Assembly (NCBI RefSeq): GCF_005768555.2
Contig: NZ_VCHX02000162.1
Span: 1-41,298 of the forward strand
Direction of reading: 5' to 3'
Length of the DNA: 41,298 bases
Source of the DNA: Streptomyces sporangiiformans
Lineage (GTDB): Bacteria > Actinomycetota > Actinomycetes > Streptomycetales > Streptomycetaceae
Every line of letters starts with the position of its first letter. Positions within the stretch are counted from its first letter, which is position 1. Shown piece after piece: positions 1-8,434 of this stretch. The position numbers and the translations under genes are program-made. The notes under the pieces were generated by a model, which did no database searches, was not told where the DNA came from, and saw nothing but the letters and a program-made list of their open reading frames with translations.

Positions 1-205
1 TCGCGTAGGGCTTGTCTCAGGAAACCCGCACCTCTTACCAACCCCGGGTCGTACGCCCCCGCGGCGACGGGCGGACGCACCGGCACACGACCCCGACCCG
101 ACCCCCCCACCGCAGGCGCCCCGCCCAACCGCCGGAGGTACGAGGTACCTTCGTGCCGCGACCGGTACCGCGTGCGGCCGTACACCTGGAGAAGGAGACT
201 GAACC
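1..205. other. Upstream leader region, no convincing gene
   Basis: I see no gene with good codon structure here. A TAG at bases 6-8 could be the stop of a gene lying mostly outside the window, but too little of it is present to tell. A short inverted repeat GGTAC-gag-GTACC lies at 137-149. A good ribosome binding site (GAAGGAG, 191-197) precedes the GTG start at 206. The region probably carries the promoter of the large ATPase gene, but no clear -35/-10 pair stands out. Confidence 0.4.
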
Positions 206-3200
206 GTGAGCAAGTTCGTGCGGCCGGCAGCCGAGGGTGCGGACCCGTTCGGGACGGCGCGCCTGCGGCGAGGGGTACTGGACGCCTGGGCGGCCAGCCC
301 GGCGCGGTTCCGCGAGGACGCGAACGCCGAGGAGGAGCTCGTCCTCGGCGGCTACCGCGACCGCCTCGTCGTCGAACTCGCGCAGAACGCCGCCGACGCC
401 GCCGCCCGCGCCGGCGTACCGGGCCGTCTGCGGCTCACCCTCCGCGGCGGCGCCCTCGTCGCCGCCAACACCGGCGCCCCCCTCGACGCCGCCGGCGTCG
501 AGTCGCTGTCCACCCTCCGCGCCTCCGCGAAACGAGAAGACAGCGAGGGCACGGTCGGCCGGTTCGGCGTCGGCTTCGCCGCCGTGCTCTCCGTGACCGA
601 CGAACCCGCCCTCCTAGGCCGCCACGGCGGCGTCCGCTGGTCCCTCGCCGAGGCCCGCGACCTCGCCACGGACACCGCGCGCCACAGCCCCGGCCTGGGC
701 GACGAGCTCCGTCGCAGGGACGGCCATGTGCCCCTGCTCCGGCTGCCGTTCGCCGCCGAGGGCCGCGCCCCGGACCCGTACGACACCGCCGTGATCCTTC
801 CCCTGCGCGACCCGGCCGCCCAGGACCTCGCCGAGCGTCTCCTCGACTCGATCGACGACGCGCTGCTCCTCGCCCTGCCCGGCCTGGAGGAGGTCGTCGT
901 GGAGAGCGGCGACACGGTTCGCACGCTCCGGCTCCGGCACGAAGGGGGTGGCGCAGGAGAGAACGGGGAGAACGGGGAGCACATCGTCACGGTCGAGGAC
1001 TCCCGTGACGGTACGACCCGCTGGCGGACCGTTTCCGCGCTCGGCTCCCTCGACCCCGCCCTCCTCGCCGACCGCCCCGTCGAGGAGCGTCTGCGCCCGC
1101 ACTGGTCCGTCACCTGGGCCGTCCCCGTCGACGCCGACGGCGCCCCGGCCCGCCCCCGCACCAGCCCCGTCGTCCACGCGCCCACGCCCAGCGACGACCC
1201 CCTCGGCGTACCGGCTCTCCTCATCGCCTCCCTGCCCCTCGACTCGACCCGCCGCCATGCCGCCCCCGGGCCGCTGACCGACCTGATCGTCGAGCGCGCG
1301 GCCGACGCGTACACCGAACTGCTCGCCGCATGGCGTCCGGTGCGGACCGGGATCATCGACCTCGTGCCCGGCCCGCTCGGCAAGGGCGAGCTGGACGGTG
1401 CGCTGCGCAAGGCGATCCTGGACCGGCTGCCGCGAACCGCCTTCCTGCCACCGGCCGCCCCGCCGGGCGAGGACGCCGACCTGCCCGAAGCCCTCCGCCC
1501 CCGCGACGCCGAGGTCGTCGAGGGTGCCGGGGCCGAGACCGTACGCGTGCTCGCCGAGGTGCTGCCCTGCCTGCTGCCCGCCGGGCTGGAACGCCGGGTG
1601 GAACTGCGGACGCTGGGTGTCGAGCGCGTGCCGCTGACCGAGGCCATCGACCGGCTCGCCGGCCTGGAGAAGGAACCGGGCTGGTGGCGACGGCTGTACG
1701 ACAGCCTGGCCGGCGTCGACCCGGACCGGCTGTCGGGGCTTCCGGTGCCGCTGGCGGATGGGCGTACGACGATCGGCCCCCGCCAGATCCTGCTGCCCAC
1801 CGGCGACGGCATCCAGGCGACCGCCGACGGCACCCGGAGCGCTCCCGACGCCACCGGAGCGGCTCCTCACGCCCTCGCCCGCCTCGGCCTCAAAGTCGCC
1901 CACCCCGACGCCGCCCATCCTCTCCTGGAGAAGCTCGGCGCCCTGGCCGCCACGCCACGCGCCGTCCTCACCACCCCCCAGGTACGCGCCGCTGTCGCCG
2001 CCTCCCTCGACGACGGCGGCTGGGACGAGGACGCCCCGGACGCCGAAGAGCTGGCCGACACCGTCCTCGCCCTCGTCCGCGACGCCGGCCTCGAACCCGG
2101 TGACGAACCCTGGCTCGGCGCCCTCGCCCTCCCCGACGAGGAGGGTGAACTCGCCCCGGCCGGCGAACTGGTCCTGCCCGGCAGCCCTTTCGCCCAGGTG
2201 ATGCGGGAGGACGAACTCGCCGCCGTGGACGGGGAACTGGCCGAGCGGTGGGGCGAGCAGCCGCTGGCCGCCTGTGGCGTGCTGGCGAACTTCGCTCTCG
2301 TACGCGCCACCGATGTCGTCCTCGACCCGGACGAACTGGAGCCGCACGAGGGCGACTTCGCCGAGCCCGACGACGTCGGGCTGCTCGACGCCGTCGACGT
2401 GTGGTGCGAGGACGTCCTCGACCGGCTGCCCGAAACGCCGGTTCCGCCGGTCGCCACCGAGATCGTCTCCGTACGGGATCTCGATCTGGTCGACGACGAC
2501 CGCTGGCCGCAGGCCCTGGCGCTGCTCTCGCGTCCGCCCCTGCGTGACGCCCTCACCCAGCCGGTCCGCGTGCTGCTGCCGGACGGGACGCACGAGATCG
2601 TCCGGTCCTACACCGCTTGGTGGTTGCGCGGGAACCCGGTGCTCGACGGCCGCCGTCCGGCGGGGCTGCGCGCCGCGGGCGGCGATCCGCTGCTGCACGG
2701 CCTGTACGACGCCGCCGACGCGACCGGGTTCGAGGACGAGCAGGTGCTGCGGGCCCTCGGGGTGCGCACCTCGGTCGCGGCGCTTCTCGACGAACCCGGT
2801 GGCGCGGCCGAGCTCCTCGACCGCCTGGCCGACCCCGACCGTCCCGTCTCCACGACCCAACTGCACGCCCTCTACGGCGCCTTGGCCGACCTGGACCCGG
2901 AGCAGGTGACCCTGCCGGACGAGGTGCGCGCGGTCGTCGACGGGCAGGTGACGGTGGTGGACGCGGCCGACGCCGTGGTCGTCGACTCGCCGGACCTGCT
3001 GCCGTTCACGGCCGGCGTCCCGCTGCTGCCCGTACGGCCGTCACGCGCCGCCGACCTCGCCGAACTGTTCCAAGTGCGGCGCCTCAGCGAGTCGGTGACC
3101 GGCGAGGTCACCAGCGAGGGCGTCGAGCACGAGGTTCCCGATTCCGTCCGCGTCCTGCTGGGACCGACGACGCCCGAGACGTACGTCGAGCACGAGGAAC

Positions 3201-3391
3201 TCTTCGTCGACGGCGTCGAGATCGACTGGCGCCGTACGCGTGACGGCGTGCTGCACGCCGCCACCCTGGAGGGCGTCGCGGCCGGCCTCGCCTGGGCGGC
3301 CGGACAGTGGCCGCGCCGTTTCGAGGTCGCCGCGCTGCTCGAAGACCCGTCCAGGACCGAGGAGTTGGCGCGAGACCGCTGGTTCGACTGA
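206..3391 (+). CDS. Sacsin/Hsp90-type GHKL ATP-binding protein
   Basis: A 1061-residue cytoplasmic protein with no signal peptide or membrane segment. The N-terminus carries a GHKL (Bergerat) ATP-binding fold of the sacsin/Hsp90 kind: the N-box ELAQNAADAA (N61, D64) that binds Mg-ATP, and the glycine lid GRFGVGF near residues 118-124. The remaining roughly 800 residues are acidic and Leu/Ala-rich, with no further domain I can name. Actinomycete homologues are annotated as 'sacsin N-terminal ATP-binding-like domain' proteins or 'molecular chaperone Hsp90', and their clients are unknown. The GTG start follows GAAGGAG with 8 nt spacing. It stands alone in its orientation before a 196-bp gap. The ATPase fold is clear; a chaperone role is inference from family resemblance. 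Confidence 0.88.
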   Translation: MSKFVRPAAEGADPFGTARLRRGVLDAWAASPARFREDANAEEELVLGGYRDRLVVELAQNAADAAARAGVPGRLRLTLRGGALVAANTGAPLDAAGVESLSTLRASAKREDSEGTVGRFGVGFAAVLSVTDEPALLGRHGGVRWSLAEARDLATDTARHSPGLGDELRRRDGHVPLLRLPFAAEGRAPDPYDTAVILPLRDPAAQDLAERLLDSIDDALLLALPGLEEVVVESGDTVRTLRLRHEGGGAGENGENGEHIVTVEDSRDGTTRWRTVSALGSLDPALLADRPVEERLRPHWSVTWAVPVDADGAPARPRTSPVVHAPTPSDDPLGVPALLIASLPLDSTRRHAAPGPLTDLIVERAADAYTELLAAWRPVRTGIIDLVPGPLGKGELDGALRKAILDRLPRTAFLPPAAPPGEDADLPEALRPRDAEVVEGAGAETVRVLAEVLPCLLPAGLERRVELRTLGVERVPLTEAIDRLAGLEKEPGWWRRLYDSLAGVDPDRLSGLPVPLADGRTTIGPRQILLPTGDGIQATADGTRSAPDATGAAPHALARLGLKVAHPDAAHPLLEKLGALAATPRAVLTTPQVRAAVAASLDDGGWDEDAPDAEELADTVLALVRDAGLEPGDEPWLGALALPDEEGELAPAGELVLPGSPFAQVMREDELAAVDGELAERWGEQPLAACGVLANFALVRATDVVLDPDELEPHEGDFAEPDDVGLLDAVDVWCEDVLDRLPETPVPPVATEIVSVRDLDLVDDDRWPQALALLSRPPLRDALTQPVRVLLPDGTHEIVRSYTAWWLRGNPVLDGRRPAGLRAAGGDPLLHGLYDAADATGFEDEQVLRALGVRTSVAALLDEPGGAAELLDRLADPDRPVSTTQLHALYGALADLDPEQVTLPDEVRAVVDGQVTVVDAADAVVVDSPDLLPFTAGVPLLPVRPSRAADLAELFQVRRLSESVTGEVTSEGVEHEVPDSVRVLLGPTTPETYVEHEELFVDGVEIDWRRTRDGVLHAATLEGVAAGLAWAAGQWPRRFEVAALLEDPSRTEELARDRWFD

Positions 3392-3430
3392 GGTACGTGC
3401 TGTGTGGTGCGTGGGTGGTGTTGTCGGAGT

Positions 3431-3450
3431 CTTGTGACCTTGATCACAAG
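3431..3450. promoter_or_regulatory. Crp/Rex-like palindromic operator
   Basis: A perfect inverted repeat CTTGTGA-N6-TCACAAG. It matches the classic Crp core TGTGA-N6-TCACA at every fixed position. It also fits the 18-bp Rex layout TTGTGAA-N4-TTCACAA except at the innermost pair of arm bases (C and A instead of A and T). It lies 40 bp after the stop of the chaperone-like gene and about 140 bp upstream of the secreted-protein start at 3588, so it most likely controls that gene. The palindrome is directly seen; which regulator binds is inference. Confidence 0.55.
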
Positions 3451-3532
3451 CGCACGCGAACTTCACCACCCGCGCAACCAATGCCCCCTGAAAGAGATCT
3501 GATCAACGGGTCAATAGACCCCACGATCACTC

Positions 3533-3582
3533 GGGCCCCACGTGAAGCCGCTTACCGTGGGCGCCCCTTTCTCCATCAGGGG
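3533..3582 (+). promoter_or_regulatory. 5' leader hairpin overlapping the ribosome-binding region
   Basis: Arm 3533-3542 (GGGC then CCCACG) pairs with 3556-3566 (CGTGGG, one bulged C, GCCC) around a 13-nt loop starting TGAAGC. The C-run at 3564-3567 could instead pair with the Shine-Dalgarno GGGG at 3579-3582, so two folds are mutually exclusive. A matching arrangement precedes the paralogue at 4734. A translational or transcriptional control role is inference. Confidence 0.45.
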
Positions 3583-3587
3583 AACGC

Positions 3588-4520
3588 ATGCGCATACGTG
3601 CCACCGTGGCCGCCGTCACCGGCGCCCTGGCTCTCTCCGCCCTCGCCGTTCCGGCCGCACAGGCCGACGACTCCACCGCCTCCCGCGCGGACGTGGCGAA
3701 AGTGAGGGAAGCCGCCCGGTCCGCCGGGGCCACCTACGACCAGCCCTCCGCGCGCGTGGTCGTCGAGGACGACGCCCCGTACGCCCTCGACCTCGCCTTC
3801 TCGGACGTGAAGGTCAACGGTGGCAAGCCGATCGTGGCGGGCACCAGCAAGCAGGTCACCGTCCCGACGACCTTCACCGTGACGCACGGCGCCGACGTCG
3901 ACATCCTTGCCGACGACTTCATCCTGGACGTCGCGATCTACCGCGGCTCCTACGGAGAGCCCGACAACACCCTCTACGGCGACGACCTCCCCGCCTGCAC
4001 GCCGGTCTCCACCACCGTCGCCACCTGCAAGGGCACCATCGACGTCTACCCGGGCATCGGACTGGACAACACGGACGCCACCTCCTGGAAGGCCCTCGGC
4101 CACGCGATCGCCTTCAACGGCCAGGACCCGGCCGGCGAGACCTTCGACGTCACCAAGGTCGGTTACGCCGAGCAGGACGCCCTCGCCTCCACCAGGCTCC
4201 AGCGTTACTCCAAGCTGACGGTCAACGCCGCCCCGGAGCCCGTGAAGAAGGGCAGGACCATCACGGTCACCGGCGCCCTGACCCGCGCCAACTGGAACAC
4301 GCACAAGTACGCGGGCTACACCAGCCAGCCCGTGAAGCTCCAGTACAAGAAGAAGGGCACGACCACCTACACGGACGTCAAGACGGTCACCTCGTCCTCG
4401 ACGGGCAGCCTGAAGACCACGGTCACGGCGTCCTACGACGGCTACTACCGCTACAACTTCGCGGGTACCTCGACCACCCCGGCCGTCAAGGCCACGGGCG
4501 ACTTCGTCGACGTGCAGTGA
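3588..4520 (+). CDS. Secreted protein, paralogue 1 of tandem pair
   Basis: A 310-residue exported protein. Residues 1-27 form a Sec signal peptide (RIR, an Ala/Leu/Val core, then PAAQA before the mature DDS). The middle, roughly residues 50-205, looks beta-rich and contains a single likely disulfide pair (CTPV...ATCK). The last ~100 residues, from SKLTVNAAPEPVKK to GDFVDVQ, form an Ig-like module that is about 80% identical by eye to the end of the next gene. I do not recognise an enzymatic function; an extracellular structural or calcium-responsive (DUF5707-like) role is possible but not shown. GGGG (3579-3582) precedes the ATG by 5 nt, exactly as in the paralogue, supporting this start. Export is well supported; function is unknown. 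Confidence 0.85.
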   Translation: MRIRATVAAVTGALALSALAVPAAQADDSTASRADVAKVREAARSAGATYDQPSARVVVEDDAPYALDLAFSDVKVNGGKPIVAGTSKQVTVPTTFTVTHGADVDILADDFILDVAIYRGSYGEPDNTLYGDDLPACTPVSTTVATCKGTIDVYPGIGLDNTDATSWKALGHAIAFNGQDPAGETFDVTKVGYAEQDALASTRLQRYSKLTVNAAPEPVKKGRTITVTGALTRANWNTHKYAGYTSQPVKLQYKKKGTTTYTDVKTVTSSSTGSLKTTVTASYDGYYRYNFAGTSTTPAVKATGDFVDVQ

Positions 4521-4634
4521 CCGGCCGCCCGGGCGAGCGAGGCCGGAGAGGTAAGTAGATGTGATCTGAACAACATCTGACCAATACCTTTACAACTCGT
4601 ACAACCTTTCCCCCACTTCGTGGATCTGAACACG

Positions 4635-4676
4635 AGCCGACTGGCTTCAGACCAGCCGACCGGCTTCTCTCAGACC
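4635..4676 (+). repeat. Tandem direct repeat in promoter region
   Basis: Two adjacent imperfect copies beginning AGCCGACYGGCTTC and ending CAGACC lie at 4635-4653 and 4654-4676; the second carries a short insertion. They sit just upstream of the hairpin leader of the second secreted paralogue and have no counterpart before the first paralogue. They could be tandem regulator sites or simple slippage products. Confidence 0.5.
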
Positions 4677-4680
4677 AACT

Positions 4681-4728
4681 GGGTCCCGCGTGACAGCGTT
4701 GTGCCGCGGGACCCCTTTCCACGTGGGG
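4681..4728 (+). promoter_or_regulatory. 5' leader hairpin overlapping the ribosome-binding region (copy 2)
   Basis: A perfect 10-bp stem: GGGTCCCGCG (4681-4690) and CGCGGGACCC (4705-4714) around a 14-nt loop that starts TGACAGCG. As in the first paralogue, the C-run closing the stem (4712-4715) can pair instead with the Shine-Dalgarno GGGG at 4725-4728. An additional small palindrome CCACGTGG (4719-4726) overlaps the same Shine-Dalgarno. Position and loop start are conserved between the two genes, which argues that it is a real regulatory element. Confidence 0.5.
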
Positions 4729-4733
4729 AACAC

Positions 4734-5579
4734 ATGCGCATGCGTGCCACCCTGGCCGCCGTAACCGGGGCCCTGGCCCTTTCCGTCGTCGTCGTCCCGG
4801 CCGCCCACGCCGGTGACGAGCCCAGCACCGCTTCGGTCGCCAGGACCGCGGAGTCCTTCGCGGCGAACGGCCCTCTCGACACGGTCATCGGCGACACCGA
4901 GATCTCGAACGTCGTCGTGAACGGCGGCAAGGAAGTCGTCCTCGGTACCACCACCAGGAAGACCTTCACGGTCAGCTTCACCGCGACAGACGACTCCGGC
5001 ATCGACTGGGCGCAGGCGATCCTGTGGCACGGGCCGGACTTCGACAACCTCGACGGCGGCGCCGTGGCCGACTCGGGCGACGGCAGGTCCGTCTGCACCG
5101 AGGTCAGTGCCACGACGTCGACCTGCACGTCGTCCTACACCGTCAAGGCGAACACCGATCTCGTCAACGCGCTGGCCGGCGGCTGGAAGGTCTGGGCGCT
5201 CGCCCAGGGCACCGACGGCGACTACGTCCAGCAGGACAACGTCAAGGGCTTCAAGATCCAGCGCGCGTCGAAGCTGACCGTGAACGCCGCCCCGGAGCCG
5301 GTCAAGAAGGACAAGACCATCACGATCACCGGCAAGCTGACCCGCGCCAACTGGGAGACCGAGAAGTACGCGGGCTACACCGACCAGGCCGTGAAGCTCC
5401 AGTTCAAGAAGAAGGGCACGACCACCTACACGGACGTCAAGACGGTCAAGTCGGGCTCCGGCGGCGCCCTGAAGACCACCGTCAAGGCCGCCCAGGACGG
5501 CTACTTCCGCTACGTCTTCGCGGGCACCTCGACCACCCCGGCCGTCAAGGCCACGGGCGACTTCATCGACGTGCAGTAA
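4734..5579 (+). CDS. Secreted protein, paralogue 2 of tandem pair
   Basis: A 281-residue exported protein. I start it at 4734 rather than further upstream because the signal peptide (RMRATLAAVTGALALS..., cleavage after PAAHA) begins there, and GGGG stands 5 nt before the ATG as in the paralogue. The central part (mature residues up to about 178) has a single likely disulfide pair (SVCTEV...STCTSS) and diverges strongly from paralogue 1. The C-terminal ~100 residues are nearly shared, with KKKGTTTYTDVKTV and AGTSTTPAVKATGDF identical. Its last 17 bp overlap the 3' end of the convergent P-type ATPase gene. It probably arose by tandem duplication with the C-terminal module kept similar. The molecular role is unknown. 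Confidence 0.84.
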   Translation: MRMRATLAAVTGALALSVVVVPAAHAGDEPSTASVARTAESFAANGPLDTVIGDTEISNVVVNGGKEVVLGTTTRKTFTVSFTATDDSGIDWAQAILWHGPDFDNLDGGAVADSGDGRSVCTEVSATTSTCTSSYTVKANTDLVNALAGGWKVWALAQGTDGDYVQQDNVKGFKIQRASKLTVNAAPEPVKKDKTITITGKLTRANWETEKYAGYTDQAVKLQFKKKGTTTYTDVKTVKSGSGGALKTTVKAAQDGYFRYVFAGTSTTPAVKATGDFIDVQ

Positions 5580-7986
5580 CCGCCTTCCCGCGGGGCACAT
5601 CGCGGCGGCCCACCCACCTCCACACCAACTCCAGGGTGGCCGCCGCGACCACCGCGATGCCCACCGCGCTCCACGGCATCGTCGTCCCCACCAGCTTCAG
5701 TGCGAAGAACTCCTGGAGCCACGGCACGACCAGGACGATCAGGAAGCCCGCGCCCATCGCCGCGACCAGGCCGATGCGCCACCAGGTGTAGGGCCGGGCG
5801 ATGATCGCCAGCACCCACAGGGAGATCAGGAAAAGCGTCAGCGTCGCGGCACTCGTCTCCGCGTCCAACGCCTCGCGCCCGGTGTAGTGCTCACGGGCGA
5901 TCAGATACGTGGCGAAGGTGGCCAGCCCCGCGACGACGCCCCCGGGGATCGCGTACCGCATGACCCTGCGGACGAAGTGGGGTCGAGCCCGTTCCTTGTT
6001 GGGGGCCAGGGCCAGGAAGAAGGCCGGGACGCCGATCGTGAGGGTGCCAAGCAGGGTCACGTGCCGGGGCAGGAACGGGTATTCGACCTGGGAGACCACG
6101 ACCAGGAGGGCCAGCAGCACCGAGTAGACCGTCTTGACGAGGAAGAGGGTCGCGACCCGCGTGATGTTGCCGATCACCCGGCGGCCCTCCGCGACCACCG
6201 ACGGCAGCGTCGCGAAGCTGTTGTTGAGCAGCACGATCTGCGCCACCGCCCGGGTGGCCTCCGAGCCCGAGCCCATCGAGACACCGATGTCCGCGTCCTT
6301 CAGGGCCAGCACGTCGTTCACGCCGTCGCCCGTCATCGCCACCGTGTGCCCGTTCGACTGGAGCGCGCCCACCATGTCCCGCTTCTGCTGCGGGCTGACC
6401 CGGCCGAACACCGTGCTCGCGTCGAGCGCCTTCGCCATCTTCTCCCGCTCGCCGGGGAGCCGGCGGGCGTCCATGACGCTCCCGGTGAGCCCCAGCTTCC
6501 CGGCCACCGCGCCCACCGAGACCGCGTTGTCGCCGGAGAGCACCTTGGCCTGTACGTTCTGCTCCTCGAAGTACCGCAACGTGTCGGCCGCGTCCGGGCG
6601 CAGCCGCTGCTCCAGGACGACGAGCGCGGCGGGCCGGGCGCCGTCCTGGACCCCCGGGTCGTCGAGATCCTTGACGGCCCGGGCCAGCAGCAGCACCCGC
6701 TGCCCGTCCTCGTTGAGCCGCTCGGTCTCGGCGAGCGCCGGGTCCTCGGCGGGCAGCAGCACGTCGGGCGCGCCGAGCAGCCACGTACTCGACTCGCCGT
6801 TTCCCTCGGTGAAGGAAGCCCCGCTGTACTTGCGTGCCGAGGAAAACGGCAGGGCCTGCTCGCACCCCCAGTCCCCGCTGTCCGGGTAGGCGTCGATGAC
6901 CGCCTGCAGCGAGGCGTTGGGCCGCGGGTCCGAGGCGCCGAGCGCGCCGAGGACCTTGCGGACGTACGTCTCGTCATGGCCGTTCAAGGACCGCACCTCG
7001 GTGACGTCCACGCCGCCCTCGGTGAGCGTGCCCGTCTTGTCGAGGCAGACGGTGTCGACGCGGGCGAGGCCCTCGATGGCCGGCAGCTCCTGCACCAGGC
7101 ACTGTTTCCGGCCGAGCCGGATGACCCCGATCGCGAAGGCGACGGACGTCAGGAGGACGAGGCCCTCGGGGACCATCGGCACGATGCCGCCCGCGGTCCG
7201 CGCCACGGAGTCCTTGAAGTCGTTCTCCTTGACGACGAGCTGGCTGATGATCAAGCCGATGGCGGTCGGGATCATCATCCACGTCACGTACTTGAGGATC
7301 GTGGAGATGCCGCTGCGCAGCTCGGAATGGACCAGCGTGAAGCGGCTGGCCTCCTCGGCGAGCTGCGCCGCGTACGCCTCGCGCCCCACCTTCGTGGCGG
7401 TGAACGCGCCGCCGCCGGCCACCACGAAGCTGCCCGACATGACCTGGTCGCCGGGCTGCTTGACGACCGGGTCCGCCTCACCGGTGAGCAGCGATTCGTC
7501 GATCTCCAGTCCGTCGGTCTCGACGCACTCGCCGTCCACGACGATCTTGTCGCCCGGCCCGATCTCGATCACGTCCGCCAGTACGATCGCGGAGGTGCTG
7601 ACCTCGGTCGCGACCCCGTCTCTGCGGACGGTAGGCCGCGCCTCGCCGATCACCGCCAGCGAGTCCAGGGTCCTCTTCGCGCGCAGCTCCTGGATGATGC
7701 CGATGCCCGTGTTCGCGAGGATCACGAAGCCGAACAGGCTGTCCTGGATCGGCGCGACGGCCAGTGTGATCAGCCAGAGCACACCGATGATCGCGTTGAA
7801 CCGCGTGAAGACGTTCGCGCGGACGATGTCGACCGTGGAGCGGCTGCTGCGCACGGGTACGTCGTTGACCTCGCCCCGGGCAACGCGCTCGGCGACCTCG
7901 GCAGCGGTAAGGCCTCTCGCCCGCCTGACGGGGCCGGAGGCCGGATGCACAGGATCGAGTTCGGCGCCCGCGTCGATGTGCGTCAT
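5563..7986 (-). CDS. Cation-translocating P-type ATPase (HAD-IC family)
   Basis: An 807-residue membrane pump. Visible motifs in order: actuator-domain LTGE (168-170), the transmembrane ion-site motif PEGL (about 273-276), phosphorylation motif DKTGTLT with the acyl-phosphate aspartate D316, and the hinge TGDGVND. About ten membrane helices are split two, two and six in the usual way, with no N-terminal metal-binding CxxC domain. The PEGL motif and length suggest a calcium- or magnesium-type pump, similar in size to mycobacterial CtpE; the ion cannot be fixed from sequence. I prefer the ATG at 7986. An upstream in-frame ATG at 8022 would add 12 residues (WSPIS...) unlike the family. Neither start has a clear Shine-Dalgarno, so a leaderless transcript is possible. 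Confidence 0.9.
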   Translation of the reverse strand: MTHIDAGAELDPVHPASGPVRRARGLTAAEVAERVARGEVNDVPVRSSRSTVDIVRANVFTRFNAIIGVLWLITLAVAPIQDSLFGFVILANTGIGIIQELRAKRTLDSLAVIGEARPTVRRDGVATEVSTSAIVLADVIEIGPGDKIVVDGECVETDGLEIDESLLTGEADPVVKQPGDQVMSGSFVVAGGGAFTATKVGREAYAAQLAEEASRFTLVHSELRSGISTILKYVTWMMIPTAIGLIISQLVVKENDFKDSVARTAGGIVPMVPEGLVLLTSVAFAIGVIRLGRKQCLVQELPAIEGLARVDTVCLDKTGTLTEGGVDVTEVRSLNGHDETYVRKVLGALGASDPRPNASLQAVIDAYPDSGDWGCEQALPFSSARKYSGASFTEGNGESSTWLLGAPDVLLPAEDPALAETERLNEDGQRVLLLARAVKDLDDPGVQDGARPAALVVLEQRLRPDAADTLRYFEEQNVQAKVLSGDNAVSVGAVAGKLGLTGSVMDARRLPGEREKMAKALDASTVFGRVSPQQKRDMVGALQSNGHTVAMTGDGVNDVLALKDADIGVSMGSGSEATRAVAQIVLLNNSFATLPSVVAEGRRVIGNITRVATLFLVKTVYSVLLALLVVVSQVEYPFLPRHVTLLGTLTIGVPAFFLALAPNKERARPHFVRRVMRYAIPGGVVAGLATFATYLIAREHYTGREALDAETSAATLTLFLISLWVLAIIARPYTWWRIGLVAAMGAGFLIVLVVPWLQEFFALKLVGTTMPWSAVGIAVVAAATLELVWRWVGRRDVPRGKAVTARR

Positions 7987-8113
7987 GCAGTCGACGGTAC
8001 GGGGGGATATGGGGCTCCACATGCCGAGTGCGGCAAAGTCCGACCAGGGTAGGACGTGGTGTGATGCCGTGGTTGTACGAGGCTGATCGGAAGTGGTCGT
8101 TCCGTACCGGGAG

Positions 8114-8425
8114 CTAGTCGGTGACCGGATCCGTCATCTCGTGGGCGGTGTTCGGAGGGCCGTCGCGGCCGTCCGCCTTCGCCGCCGCGTCCCTCTTGAT
8201 CGCCGCGTCCCGCCTCCGTACGTACCAGATACCGATCAGGCCGAGACCGGCGCCGGCCAGGCAGGTCCACAGCCACCACAGATGCCCGTGGTCGTCGAAC
8301 CAGCCGTAGAAGGGCAGCTGCGCCACGAAGAGGACGAACCAGAGGATCGTGCCGCCTGTGATGGTGGCGACGACGGGACCCTCAAGGGGTTCCGGTGCCT
8401 CGTGCCTGGGGGTCCACTTCGCCAT
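8114..8425 (-). CDS. DUF2530 family small membrane protein
   Basis: A 103-residue protein with two hydrophobic segments (GPVVATITGGTILWFVLF and HLWWLWTCLAGAGLGLIGIW) followed by a basic stretch YVRRRD and an acidic/basic tail. This is the layout of the actinobacterial DUF2530 family, whose function is unknown. The start is placed at ATG 8425 (AKWTPRHEAPEP), the conserved beginning of the family as I know it; a GTG two codons upstream (8431) is an alternative. It begins 9 nt after the stop of the ribbon-helix-helix gene, so the two are probably one transcript. No strong Shine-Dalgarno is seen, consistent with translational coupling. Confidence 0.78.
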   Translation of the reverse strand: MAKWTPRHEAPEPLEGPVVATITGGTILWFVLFVAQLPFYGWFDDHGHLWWLWTCLAGAGLGLIGIWYVRRRDAAIKRDAAAKADGRDGPPNTAHEMTDPVTD

Positions 8426-8434
8426 GTGCACAGC

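Noticed and set aside
12..209. Small frame at the window start
   Set aside because: Composition is Arg/Pro/Thr-rich, overlaps the leader and start of the ATPase gene, and has no ribosome binding site.
614..2866. A 750-codon minus-strand frame inside the sacsin-like gene
   Set aside because: No ribosome binding site or family resemblance; it mirrors the codon structure of the plus-strand gene.
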